Shown here one piece after another: positions 62,902-64,000 of a DNA stretch of 64,000 bases. Location: contig JAJEFJ010000042.1 in assembly GCA_022820485.1 (NCBI GenBank), positions 1 through 64,000 on the forward strand, given 5' to 3'. Within the stretch, counting starts at the first letter, position 1. Each line of letters begins with the position of its first letter. The stretch is from Candidatus Latescibacterota bacterium (GTDB taxonomy: Bacteria; Latescibacterota; UBA2968; UBA8231). The notes beneath the pieces were generated by a model. It ran no database searches. It was not told the origin of the DNA and saw only the letters and a list, made by a program, of their open reading frames with translations. Position numbers and translations under genes: made by a program.

Positions 62902-63174
62902 ATGACCAACAAACTCAAAAATGCTTTCGATAAAATCTCAACTCTGAGCGAAAAAGAGCAGGACGCTATCGCGGAAGCTCTCCTAGCGGTAGTAGATGAT
63001 ACTTGGGGTCCAGAGGACGATAAGGACGAAGCCGAATGGGACGTCCTAGTGGGATCAAAAAGATCTCATGCTTGGTTGGACAAAATGGTAAAGCAGGTTC
63101 GGCAAGATATTCAAGAGGGGAAGGTCTATGATTTTGATCCCAGCGACTCGACTCTTAAGGCTAGCCCTTGCTGA
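62902..63174 (+). CDS. Small antitoxin-like acidic protein
   Basis: A 90-residue protein: NAFDKISTLSEKEQDAIAEA, then DDKDEAEWDVLVGSKRSHAW and a basic end (KMVKQVRQDIQEGKVYDF). This resembles the short antitoxins often found next to RelE-type toxins. No toxin gene follows; the end converges with the sliding-clamp-like gene. GAGGG precedes the ATG. Confidence 0.55.
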   Translation: MTNKLKNAFDKISTLSEKEQDAIAEALLAVVDDTWGPEDDKDEAEWDVLVGSKRSHAWLDKMVKQVRQDIQEGKVYDFDPSDSTLKASPC

Positions 63175-64000
63175 TCAGGAAACCATCCGCAGCGGCATGA
63201 GCACGGCAGCATGGTGGTCCTCCTCCACCTCAAAGTGAAGGGCTGCCTCGCTATGCCTGAGATATATTCGTATCTCCCCTGCTGCGTCTTTCAGTGCCTC
63301 CACAATCGTCTTGAGAAAGTCGTGATTGAGATCGACGCGGAATGATCCTCCATCCTCGATATTCGTCACATCAGCAGGGCAACTCACGGAATGCTCCCAG
63401 TCCGGGAAGTCATCACCGTTCAAATCGTCCGCATTTTCCTCGCTCCGACTGAACCCCTGATCCCGCGTCGTTCGCAACACCAGTCTCCCCTCTGCGCTCG
63501 ACACCCGCATCTGTACACGAGGCATGTACTCCCAGCCACTTTTCACCAGTTCGTGGCGCGCTCTGAGGAACGGCTCGATCTCCTCCACGCAGGCCATCAG
63601 ACTCTCGCTACGCACGATCGCAGAGATCGGACCGGGAGTGCCAACGGCCTCTTGGTACTTGAGGTACGGTCCAGGAGTTGCCGGAAACGTCATCCTGCGA
63701 CCGTCCGCAGTCTGCAACGTGGCCGATTCCTCTTCGAGAATCAGCGTTGCCGAGTCCGTTTCCGGGATCATTTCAGGATGCAGCGAATCGAGAATCATCG
63801 GGGCCGGCAGCGACGCTAGGCCCTTACTCGACCAGTTGAGCAGCCGCGAGCCATCCGTTGCTACGACTCTGCCACCAGCGTCGAGACAGACGCAGTGCAT
63901 AATGGGCCGCTTGGGATCGTCGCTTGTGAAGCGAGCTACGTGACGCAGTCCGGCCAGATCGTCCGGGCCGAGTTCGAATGTCTGTGCAGTGCTGGATTCC
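63175..64000 (-). CDS. Sliding clamp (DnaN)-like protein, 5' part outside the window
   Basis: The frame is open from the window edge to 63175 (275 visible codons), so the true start lies outside; an internal ATG at 63900 is not the start. CVCLDAGGRVVATDGSRLLN resembles the DnaN segment around DAGRLVATDGHRLA, and the protein ends in LMPLRMVS, similar to the VLMPMRL end of beta clamps. The middle also has the alternating strand/helix pattern of clamp domains. It may be a second, divergent clamp rather than the housekeeping one; no replication genes are nearby. Confidence 0.55.
   Translation of the reverse strand, partial: ESSTAQTFELGPDDLAGLRHVARFTSDDPKRPIMHCVCLDAGGRVVATDGSRLLNWSSKGLASLPAPMILDSLHPEMIPETDSATLILEEESATLQTADGRRMTFPATPGPYLKYQEAVGTPGPISAIVRSESLMACVEEIEPFLRARHELVKSGWEYMPRVQMRVSSAEGRLVLRTTRDQGFSRSEENADDLNGDDFPDWEHSVSCPADVTNIEDGGSFRVDLNHDFLKTIVEALKDAAGEIRIYLRHSEAALHFEVEEDHHAAVLMPLRMVS

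Noticed and set aside
1049..64000. tRNA, rRNA, CRISPR or riboswitch signals
   Set aside because: Read both strands for cloverleaf ends, repeat-spacer arrays and known riboswitch cores; none found.

Overview
The window looks like part of a genome (or metagenome bin) from a GC-rich, uncultivated Gram-negative bacterium of the Latescibacterota/Poribacteria type. This is inferred from gene content only: TonB-dependent receptor and PorV-like outer-membrane proteins, secreted proteins with FlgD/Por-tail-like C-termini, four large polytopic DUF6785/OPT-like membrane proteins, a sulfatase, Gfo/Idh oxidoreductases, PhyH, an enolase-superfamily enzyme, and many toxin-antitoxin genes. I see no rRNA, tRNA or CRISPR array.

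Layout. 2-2151: end of a secreted repeat protein and a FemAB/GNAT-like protein. 2158-6029: an overlapping pair of polytopic membrane proteins. 6030-12541: a patchwork accessory region with an M55 peptidase, gene remnants, a type IIG-like restriction-modification gene interrupted by a 111-bp MITE, and an AT-rich three-ORF cassette. 12635-18887: a huge M28-like/FtsX fusion, a DUF433 antitoxin and an Nramp-like transporter. 18912-25588: a terminator and a three-gene envelope operon (TonB receptor, large secreted protein, PorV-like protein). 25824-33731: oxidoreductase, PD-(D/E)XK coiled-coil protein, DUF6785 protein, then a CDP-alcohol phosphotransferase, an MscS-like channel and two MgtE-type genes. 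33857-40266: aldolase, two small envelope proteins, DUF6785 protein, and a higBA module that has cut off the end of a CBM9/DUF5916 gene. 40267-49345: a regulatory-looking AT-rich gap, a CocE-type hydrolase, oxidoreductase, sulfatase, a TIR-bounded repeat element, a GH2-like protein and an AAA-ATPase/nuclease. 49428-56228: a peptide/oligosaccharide ABC importer operon led by an enolase-superfamily gene. 56362-64000: PhyH, a TIM-barrel isomerase, a duplicated-domain protein, HicB, vapBC, a GNAT protein, a PgsA-like and HAD phosphatase pair, enoyl-CoA hydratase, an antitoxin-like protein and a sliding-clamp-like protein running off the edge.

How the parts fit. The ABC importer, enolase-superfamily enzyme, PhyH, isomerase, sulfatase, GH2, oxidoreductases, aldolase and CocE hydrolase suggest use of sulfated or acidic sugars and related organic matter. 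The TonB/PorV trio and the surface proteins serve envelope transport. The best candidates for something undescribed are at 6030-12541: a defence-like cassette made of a nuclease-methyltransferase, a protein resembling nucleoside deoxyribosyltransferase/TIR folds that is split by a frame change, and a winged-helix/charged-helix protein. It is surrounded by decayed pieces of related genes and direct repeats.
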